From assembly GCA_021780415.1 (NCBI GenBank), contig JAJXYW010000187.1:1-7592 (forward strand): a stretch of DNA of 7,592 nucleotides, read 5' to 3'. The DNA comes from Acidobacteriota bacterium. Lineage in GTDB: Bacteria > Acidobacteriota > Terriglobia > Terriglobales > Acidobacteriaceae. Positions 1 through 6,172 of the stretch are shown here, in pieces. The translations under genes were made by a program, and so were the position numbers. A model generated the notes under the pieces. The model was not told where the DNA came from. It worked only from the letters and a program-made list of their open reading frames with translations, and searched no databases. Positions within the stretch are counted from its first letter, which is position 1. Every line of letters begins with the position of its first letter.

Positions 1-782
1 GGGTGATGCCAGATGCTGTCGGGCCGGGTGAGGGCTTCGGCGAAGGCGCCGGGGCGGAAGTCCTGGGTGCGCTCGGCGACGGAGGTGCGGGGCTGGAGAT
101 GGATGCTGGCGAGCGCGAACGCGAGAAGGACGAGGACCAGCGCCATGCCGAGGTAAGGCAGGATGACGGTGTGGGCCTGGAGTTCGCGGTAGGCCTGGAG
201 GTCGATGGTGCTGAGCGAGTTCATGCGCTCGGGGGTAAGGGCCTTGGCTCCGCCGAGGATGACGAGGCCGCCGAGGAAGGGAGCGATGAAGGTGCCGAAG
301 GAGTTGAAGGCCTGGGCGAGGTTGAGGCGGCTGGAGGCGGTGGCCGCGGGGCCGATGACGGTGACGTAGGGGTTGACTGCGACCTGCACGACGGTCATGC
401 CGGCGGCGAGGACGATGAGCGCGCCGAGAAAGATGGCGAAGACGGCGAGTTTGGCTGCGGGGATGAAGCCTGCGGCTCCGCAGGCCATGATGAGCAGGCC
501 GACGACCATGGTCTTCTTGTAGCCGAATCTGGCGACGAGGGCTCCGCTGGGGTAGCTGAAGACGAAGTAGGAGGTGAAGAAGGCGAACTGCACCAGCATG
601 GCTTCCGCGTAGTTGAGCTCGAAGATGCTCTTGAGATGCGGGATGACGATGTCGTTGAGACAGGTAAGAAAGCCGACCATGAAGAAGAGGCCGGTGGCGA
701 CGCTCATGGCGCGCGTGTCTGTCTTCATGTGGGTATCGTCGTCGTAGCCTGGAGCACTGATGTTGCGGATGGGAACGGCCAA
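1..782 (-). CDS. FHS-family (GluP/FucP-like) sugar:H+ symporter, MFS, N-terminal 260 residues
   Basis: Inner-membrane proton-coupled importer of a hexose or related monosaccharide; the gene runs off the left edge, so only about the first 60% is seen. I read the minus strand from TTG at 782, which has AAGGAG five bases upstream; an in-frame ATG at 728 lacks such a site. About six TM helices are visible (roughly residues 28-47, 63-83, 92-110, 112-133, 155-176, 205-227), followed by the start of the central loop. Family signatures: LNDIVIPHLK (43-51 region) with Asp44, which appears to match the essential Asp of E. coli FucP, and NPYVTVIGP followed by RLNLAQAFNSFG (137-163). Where FucP has a functional Glu just before NPF, this protein has Gln133 (VVQVAVNPY), as I recall for glucose/galactose-type members; that favours a hexose over fucose, from memory of the alignment. 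It lies 83 nt downstream of the GH31 gene with no obvious terminator between, so an operon is likely. Substrate unproven. Confidence 0.9.
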   Translation of the reverse strand, partial: MAVPIRNISAPGYDDDTHMKTDTRAMSVATGLFFMVGFLTCLNDIVIPHLKSIFELNYAEAMLVQFAFFTSYFVFSYPSGALVARFGYKKTMVVGLLIMACGAAGFIPAAKLAVFAIFLGALIVLAAGMTVVQVAVNPYVTVIGPAATASSRLNLAQAFNSFGTFIAPFLGGLVILGGAKALTPERMNSLSTIDLQAYRELQAHTVILPYLGMALVLVLLAFALASIHLQPRTSVAERTQDFRPGAFAEALTRPDSIWHH

Positions 783-787
783 GAAAA

Positions 788-793
788 CTCCTT
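788..793 (-). promoter_or_regulatory. Shine-Dalgarno site deciding the TTG start of the sugar transporter
   Basis: On the minus strand AAGGAG lies five bases before TTG at 782. No comparable site precedes the in-frame ATG at 728, so TTG is the preferred start and adds 18 residues before the first ATG. The extension (AVPIRNISAPGYDDDT...) is hydrophilic and would be cytoplasmic. Confidence 0.7.
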
Positions 794-865
794 CGTTCAG
801 CGAATGCGCGGTGATATCCAATTCTAGAGTAATTGCTTTGAGGAGTGTTTGGCTGGGCTGGGGCT

Positions 866-3421
866 CTAACGAAGGATGATGGTTTGGGGTTGGGCGGTGT
901 CGGGGAGGGTGACGGCGTAGCCGAAGGCGGTGTGTTCGAGGGCGGTGGTGTGGCCGTTGGTGGTGGCCTGCGAGGTGTGGGGGGTGAAGCCTACGGCTTC
1001 GATGCGGTAGTGGGTCCACCAGGGGCGGAAGGCGCCTTCGCGCTGCGGGATGTGGACGGTGAGGACGCCGTCGGGGGCGACGGTGCAGGTGATGTGGAGG
1101 CGGAGATAGTCGCCGTGACGGAAGTTGAAGGTGAGGCCGTCGTCGGTGTAGAGATCGCCGGAGCAGTCGTTTGTGGAGGTGTCGGCAGCGGGAAGGTAGA
1201 CGCGGAGGGTGAGGGGGCCGGTGGGCTTTTCTTCGGTGGACTGCACGAGGGGCTGCATGGGGAGGATGGCTCCGGCGCGGACGTAGAGAGGGAGGTCGGC
1301 GAGGGCGGGTTGGACCATGAGCGGCGGGAGGGTGGGGGTGGCGTTGGCGGTGGGATTCTTGATCTCGAGGTCGCGGGTGGTGAGGGTCTGGCGGCGGTCG
1401 AGCTTGGCGCCGGTCCAGTAGTCGTACCAGATGCCGGGGGGGAGGTGGACTTCGTAGGGGGCGATGTCGTCGGGGAGGGGGGATTCGGCGACGAGGAGAG
1501 AGGGGCCGAAGAAGAATTCGCCGGGGGCGTCGTCGTCGAGGGGGTGCTCGTCGGCGGTGGCGTGGGGGGCTTCGAGGAAGAGGGGGCGGAGGATGGGGAT
1601 GCCGGTGCGGGAGGTCTCCTCGGCGGTGGTGTAGAGGTAGGGCATGAGGCGGTAACGCTCGTTGATGTAGCGGCGGCGGATGTCTTCCTGGGCGGGGCCG
1701 TCGACCCAGGGCTCGTGGGGGCGGGTGCCTTTGGCGGCGTGGTCGCGGTCGATGGGCTGGAAGGCGGCGAGCATGAGCCACTTGGTGAGGAGGTCGGGGG
1801 AGGGGCTGCCGCCAAAGCCTCCGACATCAGCGCCGGAGAGCGAAAAGCCGCTGAGGCCGAGGTTGAGAAGCTGCGGGGTGGTCATGCGGAGATGGTTCCA
1901 GGTGGAGAGGTTGTCGCCTGTCCAGGTGGCGGCGTAACGCTGGCCCCCGGCGTAGCTGGCGCGGGTGAGGACGAAGGGGCGGAGGTTGGGCTGGAGGGTG
2001 AGGAGGCCCTCCTGGGTGGCGCGGGAGTTCTCCATGCCGTAGACGTTGTGGATCTCGGTGTGGAGGGCGGTGCGGGGGGCGAAGCCTTCGTCGGCGGGCT
2101 CGTCGATGCGGTGGACGACGTCGTTGGGCATGGTCTTGGAGGGGTAGGTGAAGACGGCGGGCTCGTTCATGTCGTCCCAGAAACCGGCGACGCCGTCGGC
2201 AACGAAGTCCTTGTAGAGTGAGCCGAACCAGGTGCGGGTTTGCTGGCGGGTGAAGTCGGGAAAGAGAGAGGGGCCGGGCCAGACAGGGCCTACGTAGTTC
2301 TGGCCGTGGAGCTTGACGAACTGGTCGGTGGCGATGCCGGTGTCGTAGGGGGCGTAGTTCTGGTCGGGGGCGTCGGCGATGTGGAGGTCGGCGATGAGGA
2401 TGGTGTGGAGGTGCTCGGCGGCGAGGGTGTGGATGAGGCCGGGGAAGTCGGGGAAGGTGGCGGGATCGACGGTGAAGGGGCGGTATTTGTACTGGTAGTC
2501 GATGTCGAGCCAGATGCCGTCGGCGGGGATTTTGTCGGCGCGGAGGCGGGCGGCGATCTCTTCAACCTGAGAGCGAGGGGTGTAGCTGTAGCGCGATTGC
2601 TGATAACCGAAGGCCCAGAGGGGCGGCAAAGGGGTGGGGCCGGTGAGCCAGGCGTAGGTCTCGACGACGTGTTTGGGGTCGGGGCCGTAGACGAGGTAGT
2701 AGTCGAGGGGGCCGGCGGGAGCGGAGAAGGTGTAGCGGTCGGGGCGCTGGCGGCCGAAGTCGAAGAAGGTGCGGTAGGTGTTGTCGAAGAGGATGCCGAG
2801 GGTGCGGCCGTCGTGCATCTCGAGGAAGAAGGGGATGGACTTGTAGATGGGGTCGGTGGACTCCTGCCAGCCGAAGCTGTCGGTGTTCCAGAGGGTGAAG
2901 GCTTCGCCGGCGCGGTCGAGGGGGCCGGGCTTGTCGCCGAGGCCGAAGAAGTGGTCGACGGGGGATTTGAGTTTGGTGACGGTGAAGCCGTCGGGTGACC
3001 AGGTTACGGGGAGGGCATCGGACTGGAGGACGTGGCCGGCGAGGTCGGAGACGGTGAGGCGGAGGTCGGGGGTGACGGCGACGCGGAGGCTGGCGGTGGA
3101 GAAGCCGGTCGGCTCGGGCGTGACGGGGACGCGGGACGTGCGGGCGGCGGGAAGGACGGCCCAGGAGGCGTCTTCGGCGGGGTGGGTGGCGGGGTAGATG
3201 CGGACGCGGAGGACGTCGGGACGGAGGGCGTCGACGCGGAGGGTGAGGGTGGCGTCGGAGAGTTGGAGGCCGGTGGGGGTGTGGGCGGCGGCGGGGAGGG
3301 ATGCGGGCGGTTGGGCTGGAGTCTGGGCGGCTAAAGCGGCGGGGAGGGCGCAGGAGAGCAGAGCCGTGAGGCAGAGGGTGCGGAGACGCGGAGCGGAGAC
3401 GGCCGAAGTGAGGGCGAGCAT
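866..3421 (-). CDS. Secreted GH31 family glycoside hydrolase (alpha-glucosidase type)
   Basis: Retaining alpha-glycosidase, probably releasing alpha-linked glucose (or xylose) from oligosaccharides outside the cytoplasm. 851 residues from ATG at 3421. Signal peptide at 1-33: Arg-containing n-region, hydrophobic LCLTALLSCALPAALAA, likely signal peptidase I cleavage near ALAA/Q; LLSC is a weak lipobox alternative. Order: N-terminal beta-sandwich (about 50-265), (beta/alpha)8 catalytic domain (about 265-610), C-terminal beta domains (to 851). Key motifs: DGIWLDIDY (301-309), GFWDDMNEP with predicted nucleophile Asp417, TRASYAG with Arg487, WTGDN with predicted acid/base Asp503, SGADVGGF (529-536), LYVRAGAILPM (712-722) and YTDDG (758-762). 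The usual DPH strand motif is ADLH here. Length is normal for the family. An in-frame ATG at 3457 would add 12 residues ahead of a poorer signal peptide; neither start has a clear ribosome-binding site. The sugar transporter follows after 83 nt. The family is certain; alpha-glucosidase versus alpha-xylosidase is not resolved. Confidence 0.95.
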   Translation of the reverse strand: MLALTSAVSAPRLRTLCLTALLSCALPAALAAQTPAQPPASLPAAAHTPTGLQLSDATLTLRVDALRPDVLRVRIYPATHPAEDASWAVLPAARTSRVPVTPEPTGFSTASLRVAVTPDLRLTVSDLAGHVLQSDALPVTWSPDGFTVTKLKSPVDHFFGLGDKPGPLDRAGEAFTLWNTDSFGWQESTDPIYKSIPFFLEMHDGRTLGILFDNTYRTFFDFGRQRPDRYTFSAPAGPLDYYLVYGPDPKHVVETYAWLTGPTPLPPLWAFGYQQSRYSYTPRSQVEEIAARLRADKIPADGIWLDIDYQYKYRPFTVDPATFPDFPGLIHTLAAEHLHTILIADLHIADAPDQNYAPYDTGIATDQFVKLHGQNYVGPVWPGPSLFPDFTRQQTRTWFGSLYKDFVADGVAGFWDDMNEPAVFTYPSKTMPNDVVHRIDEPADEGFAPRTALHTEIHNVYGMENSRATQEGLLTLQPNLRPFVLTRASYAGGQRYAATWTGDNLSTWNHLRMTTPQLLNLGLSGFSLSGADVGGFGGSPSPDLLTKWLMLAAFQPIDRDHAAKGTRPHEPWVDGPAQEDIRRRYINERYRLMPYLYTTAEETSRTGIPILRPLFLEAPHATADEHPLDDDAPGEFFFGPSLLVAESPLPDDIAPYEVHLPPGIWYDYWTGAKLDRRQTLTTRDLEIKNPTANATPTLPPLMVQPALADLPLYVRAGAILPMQPLVQSTEEKPTGPLTLRVYLPAADTSTNDCSGDLYTDDGLTFNFRHGDYLRLHITCTVAPDGVLTVHIPQREGAFRPWWTHYRIEAVGFTPHTSQATTNGHTTALEHTAFGYAVTLPDTAQPQTIILR

Positions 3422-3437
3422 AGGAGTAACAGGCCAG

Positions 3438-3443
3438 ATTGTA
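3438..3443 (-). promoter_or_regulatory. Possible -10 box upstream of the GH31 gene
   Basis: TACAAT on the minus strand matches TATAAT at five of six positions. It ends 16 nt before the ATG at 3421, so a transcript would start about 10 nt before the start codon, giving a very short leader without a Shine-Dalgarno site. No convincing -35 box lies 16-18 bp upstream (the sequence there is CCCCCT-like). Weak call, based on the -10 match only. Confidence 0.2.
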
Positions 3444-3529
3444 TGGTCACATCGCAATGCAGGGGGAGCCCAAATTAGCTCATTTGAATCTCAATAGCTA
3501 AAGGGTTATATGTGAGTGGTTTGGCGGGA

Positions 3530-3541
3530 TGAGTCACTCGG
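3530..3541. repeat. 12-bp direct repeat, copy 1 (TGAGTCACTCGG)
   Basis: Exact 12-base match to 3716-3727, 186 bp apart. The core GAGT-C-ACTC is itself an inverted repeat with a one-base centre. The two copies bracket the hairpin and the tandem-repeat array. Function unknown; it could be a duplicated target site, a recombination scar or a pair of protein-binding sites. The match is seen directly; any role is inference. Confidence 0.6.
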
Positions 3542-3620
3542 GAAAGAGGGTGGTGAAAGCAGATTTGGAGCGGTCGTGCAGCGTTATGGCGCCCGCAGAA
3601 ACTACAGGTCTCTCCGCTGC

Positions 3621-3646
3621 GCCAAACGATGAAGCCGTTTGGCTTC
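3621..3646. repeat. Overlapping inverted repeats (alternative hairpins)
   Basis: GCCAAACG (3621-3628) is perfectly complementary to CGTTTGGC (3636-3643) around a 7-nt loop. GAAGCC (3631-3636) also pairs perfectly with GGCTTC (3641-3646) around a 4-nt loop. The two stems share bases and exclude each other. Weaker pairing TCTC/GAGA extends the outer stem to about 3610-3654. In minus-strand RNA this lies after the regulator gene and ahead of the GH31 gene, so it could be a terminator or attenuator, but no clean U-tract follows. It may instead be a REP-like palindromic repeat. Confidence 0.45.
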
Positions 3647-3654
3647 GGTCGAGA

Positions 3655-3712
3655 TGATAATGCTCCGTGCCCTGTGACAATGCTCCAGTTGTCTGACAAT
3701 GCTCCATGCCTT
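3655..3712. repeat. Three tandem copies of a 19-20 bp repeat, TGAYAATGCTCC core
   Basis: The core TGATAATGCTCC (3655-3666) recurs as TGACAATGCTCC at 3675-3686 and at 3694-3705, with start-to-start spacing of 20 then 19 bp. The core differs at one position among the three copies. The tails of copies 1 and 3 are also alike (GTGCCCT versus ATGCCTT). Read on the minus strand the core is GGAGCATTGTCA. Multiple short terminal repeats of this length are a known feature of IS21-family element ends, and the array resembles that pattern, but no transposase gene or matching far end is present. Same-face spacing near two helical turns would also suit a set of regulator-binding sites upstream of the GH31 gene. 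Confidence 0.65.
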
Positions 3713-3715
3713 TAC

Positions 3716-3727
3716 TGAGTCACTCGG
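3716..3727. repeat. 12-bp direct repeat, copy 2 (TGAGTCACTCGG)
   Basis: Second exact copy of the repeat at 3530-3541. It directly abuts the TAG stop codon of the regulator gene (3728-3730), so whatever placed it here did so without disturbing that reading frame. Confidence 0.6.
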
Positions 3728-5932
3728 CTAGTGGAGGTCGAGTGAATAGAAGTTGCCGGTGAAGATGCGGGCGCGGATGAGGGGGCGATTGTCGAGGCCG
3801 AGGCCTCCGAAGACGTAGTCGACGGCGTCGTGCTGGCGGGAGTCGGCGAGGCGGACAATCTCGTCGACGTGGCCGTCGGGGATGGAGATGCGGTCGATGG
3901 GCTGGGCGGGATCGAGGGAGGCGTGGAGGAAGAGATAGCGGCTGTCTGGGGACCAGACGGGATCGGCGCCCGAGGTGACGGGAAGGGTGGACCAGGTGCG
4001 GGAGGCGACGGTGTAGAGGCGGACCTGGCGCTGGTCGACGGAGAGAGCGGCGATGTAGCGGCCGTCGGGGGACCAGCGGGGGCTGAAGAGGCCAGTGGAA
4101 TCGGGGACTTCCTGGAGTGCACCGGTGGCGACGTCGACGAGGTGGAGGGTGCGGGTGGGATTGTCCTTGCCCATGGTGTCGTTGGTGTCGCCGAAGATGA
4201 TGGATTTGCCGTCAGGGGACCAGGAGGGGTCGGCTGCATTGCGGCCCTCGCGGAGGAGGGGGCGGAAGTCTCCGCCGTTGGCGCCGGTGATATAGATTTG
4301 CCAGGCTTTGCCGGGTTCGCGGGCCATGACGGCGATGCGGGAGCCGTCGGGGGACCAGCGGGCGAGGAAGGTGCTGATGTTGTCGGGGGTGACCTGGAGC
4401 TTCTCGGTGCCGTCAGAGCGGGCGCGCCAGAGCTGGCCCTGGGTGTCGGTCCAGACGACCCAGCGGGCGTCGCGGGAGTATTCGGCGCGGACGGCGTCGG
4501 AGAGAAAGCCCTTGAAGGGGACGAGTTCGCCGGTGGGGGTGACGGATTCTAGCTCGGAGCGGGCGTCGGCCCCCATGAAGAAGATGCGGCTGCCGGAGCG
4601 TGCGGCGATGGGGGACTCGAAACGGAGGGGGCCGTCGGTGAGGCGGATGGGGTTGGAGGTGGAATCGCCGGAGAGCTTCCAGAGGTCGTTGTTGCCGCCT
4701 TTGGAGGACTGGAAGACGAAGGAGCGACCGTCGGCGGTCCAGACGCCGCAGCACTCACCGGCAGGCTGATTGAAGCCGTCGAGGATGCGGTGGGGGGTGC
4801 GGTCGGAGGGGGTGAGCTGCCAGAGGGAGAGGGTGTGGGCGAGGGGGTCGAGGATGGTGAAGCGGAGGAGCTTGCCGTTGGGCTCCCAGCGAAGCCAGAA
4901 GGCACGGCCAGGAAGGGATGCATAGTGGCTGGGCTGCTGGCTGGAGAGATGAGTGAGATAGAGATCGGTGCCGTTGGCATAGAGGATGCTTTGACTGTCG
5001 GGCATCCAGGTGGCGTCGTGGGCGAGGACGTCGCCGACGCGGAGGGCGGAGCCGCCGATGGTGGGGACGACCCAGAGAGGCTGCTCGGACTCGGGGGAGA
5101 GGTGGTCGCGGAGGAGGAGGCGGGAGCCGTCGGGGGAGATGTCGCCAAGGGCGGGGCTGGCAACTTCAGAGGGGATATTGATGGGCTCGACGAGGCCGCC
5201 GGAGATGGAGATGGCGGAGAGGATAGACCGGCCGCCGTCGATGGTGGCGGCGTAGAGGTGGACGCCGTCGGTGGCCGCAGCGGCGAGGTTCTCCATGGTG
5301 TCGACGCTAGGGGCGAGATGGCCGTTGTGGGTGATCTGGGTGATATGGGGCGGGACGGTGGCGGCGTGGAAGGTGTCGAAGTAGTAGCCAGCAAAGGAGA
5401 TAGACACTGCGGAGAAGGCGACAGAGAACCAGAGGATGGTGTTGGAGAGACGGCGGGCTTTGGGGGCTGTGGACCTCCCAGCGGATGCGGCGGCGGATAG
5501 AGCGTCTCGGGTGGCGGTGGAGGAGGCGGGGATGGGGAGGCGGGCGACGGATGTTCCGTCTGCGGGCGGTTCGCCGGGGGCGGTGGGCGGAGGCTCGACG
5601 ATGCCTACGGGAGCGATGAAGCGATAGCCGCGGCGGGAGAGAGTTTCGATGAAGCGGGGGTTCTCGGCTGAGTCGCCGAGGGCCTCGCGGATTTTGTTGA
5701 TGGCGGTGCCGAGGGAGTGGTCGAAGTCGACGACGGTGTCTTTGCCCCAGAGGCGAGATTGGAGTTCTTCACGAGTGACGACCTGCCCTGGCTTTTCGAG
5801 CAGAGTTGCCAGGACTTTGAAGGGTTGGCCCTGGAGTTTGATTCTGAAGCCAGCTTTCCAGAGCTCTCCGGCCTGCAGATCGATCTCGTAGAGTCCGAAG
5901 CTGAGTCGCGCATTGGTAATTTGGCCCGTCAT
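3728..5932 (-). CDS. Membrane one-component regulator: OmpR-type winged helix, TM helix, PD40/TolB-like beta-propeller
   Basis: Predicted inner-membrane transcription regulator of CadC-like topology with an extracytoplasmic sensor. 734 residues from ATG at 5932. Residues 9-109 form the winged-helix domain: LSFGLYEIDLQAGEL, LQGQPFKVLATLLEKPGQVVTREELQSRLWG, the AINKIREALGD recognition-helix region and ETLSRRGYRFIAPV, all typical of Trans_reg_C. A Pro/Ala/Ser-rich linker (110-160) leads to one TM helix (about 163-185). The rest is a beta-propeller with WSPDG/WSPDS motifs near 526, 571, 620 and 660, plus degenerate blades (SPDGSRLLL, TADGRSFVF). There is no receiver domain or kinase. The frame stays open upstream to GTG at 5968 (12 more residues), but the domain start and family norm favour the ATG; neither has a good ribosome-binding site. 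It is divergent from the TonB receptor and 306 nt upstream of the GH31 start on the same strand. The ligand is unknown; control of the neighbours is inference. Confidence 0.9.
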   Translation of the reverse strand: MTGQITNARLSFGLYEIDLQAGELWKAGFRIKLQGQPFKVLATLLEKPGQVVTREELQSRLWGKDTVVDFDHSLGTAINKIREALGDSAENPRFIETLSRRGYRFIAPVGIVEPPPTAPGEPPADGTSVARLPIPASSTATRDALSAAASAGRSTAPKARRLSNTILWFSVAFSAVSISFAGYYFDTFHAATVPPHITQITHNGHLAPSVDTMENLAAAATDGVHLYAATIDGGRSILSAISISGGLVEPINIPSEVASPALGDISPDGSRLLLRDHLSPESEQPLWVVPTIGGSALRVGDVLAHDATWMPDSQSILYANGTDLYLTHLSSQQPSHYASLPGRAFWLRWEPNGKLLRFTILDPLAHTLSLWQLTPSDRTPHRILDGFNQPAGECCGVWTADGRSFVFQSSKGGNNDLWKLSGDSTSNPIRLTDGPLRFESPIAARSGSRIFFMGADARSELESVTPTGELVPFKGFLSDAVRAEYSRDARWVVWTDTQGQLWRARSDGTEKLQVTPDNISTFLARWSPDGSRIAVMAREPGKAWQIYITGANGGDFRPLLREGRNAADPSWSPDGKSIIFGDTNDTMGKDNPTRTLHLVDVATGALQEVPDSTGLFSPRWSPDGRYIAALSVDQRQVRLYTVASRTWSTLPVTSGADPVWSPDSRYLFLHASLDPAQPIDRISIPDGHVDEIVRLADSRQHDAVDYVFGGLGLDNRPLIRARIFTGNFYSLDLH

Positions 5933-6017
5933 TTCACTGCAAATGCCTCGCGCTCTAGACTGTAACACTAGTTGGCGCAGATGATGAGGGCAATCTAAGC
6001 CAATGATTTATTGAGAG

Positions 6018-6047
6018 TTGTCAGGAGATAAAAAATTGAGCCATAAA
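6018..6047 (+). promoter_or_regulatory. Candidate promoter of the TonB-dependent receptor gene
   Basis: TTGTCA (6018-6023) matches the -35 consensus at five of six bases, and CATAAA (6042-6047) matches -10 at four of six, with an 18-bp spacer in the AT-rich part of the intergenic region. Transcription would start near 6054 and give a leader of about 119 nt. The -10 is weak, so this is only a best guess. Confidence 0.25.
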
Positions 6048-6064
6048 GGGACTGGAAAAGATTG

Positions 6065-6090
6065 CGTTGATGGGAGCGGTTTCCGCAACG
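6065..6090. promoter_or_regulatory. Imperfect dyad resembling a LacI-family operator
   Basis: TGGGAGCGGTTTCC (6071-6084) has the A-n-CG-n-T centre common to LacI/GalR-family operators. The arms GGGAGC and GTTTCC are complementary at four of six positions, and both mismatches are transitions. Outer arms CGTTG (6065-6069) and CAACG (6086-6090) are exact inverted repeats, though centred half a base off the inner pair. The site lies just downstream of the candidate receptor promoter, a usual repressor position. No LacI-type gene is in the window. Confidence 0.3.
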
Positions 6091-6160
6091 TAGCGAACGA
6101 ACCTTCCTTAGGACTTTGTTGGATCGGCACGTAGCCGTCGACGGGACGAGGAAGAATCAT

Positions 6161-6165
6161 GGAGG
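6161..6165 (+). promoter_or_regulatory. Shine-Dalgarno site of the TonB receptor gene
   Basis: GGAGG lies seven bases before ATG at 6173. It fixes the start; the nearer ATG at 6159 is out of frame and overlaps the site itself. Confidence 0.85.
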
Positions 6166-6172
6166 CAACAAT

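Larger units (their letters stand above)
5933..6172. other. Divergent intergenic region between regulator and TonB receptor
   Basis: 240 bp that must carry start signals for both divergent genes. It holds an AT-rich stretch at about 6003-6047, the candidate promoter and dyad listed separately, and a perfect 10-bp palindrome CCGTCGACGG at 6135-6144 inside the presumed receptor leader, 16 nt before its Shine-Dalgarno site. For the minus-strand regulator I see no convincing promoter pair. I see no small gene or known riboswitch core here. Confidence 0.5.

Noticed and set aside
3..827. Plus-strand open frame of 274 codons at the left edge
   Set aside because: It is antisense to the sugar transporter, whose minus-strand translation has TM helices and FHS motifs; the plus product is Gly/Glu/Asp-rich with no domain.
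845..2221. Long plus-strand open frame (458 codons) opposite the GH31 gene, plus several similar G-rich frames across 2240-3497 and 3830-5500
   Set aside because: The products are Gly/Glu/Val-rich, low-complexity translations of the antisense of C-rich coding DNA; they have no recognisable domain, and the opposite strand encodes clear conserved motifs.
3400..3480. Lipoprotein signal in the GH31 enzyme (LLSC)
   Set aside because: The lipobox is imperfect and sits very early in the hydrophobic stretch; the ALAA/Q signal peptidase I site fits better. Kept only as an alternative.
3475..3699. 74-codon minus-strand frame in the spacer, including a CSFC pair
   Set aside because: It starts at a TTG inside the tandem-repeat array, has no properly spaced ribosome-binding site, passes through the hairpins, and shows no domain I recognise. 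A short plus-strand frame from ATG 3629 is likewise just a translation of the repeats.
3940..4360. Recurring DNA string around GTCGGGGGACCAGC in the regulator gene, looking like a direct-repeat array
   Set aside because: These copies encode the WSPDG motifs of successive beta-propeller blades, so the repetition is explained by protein structure.
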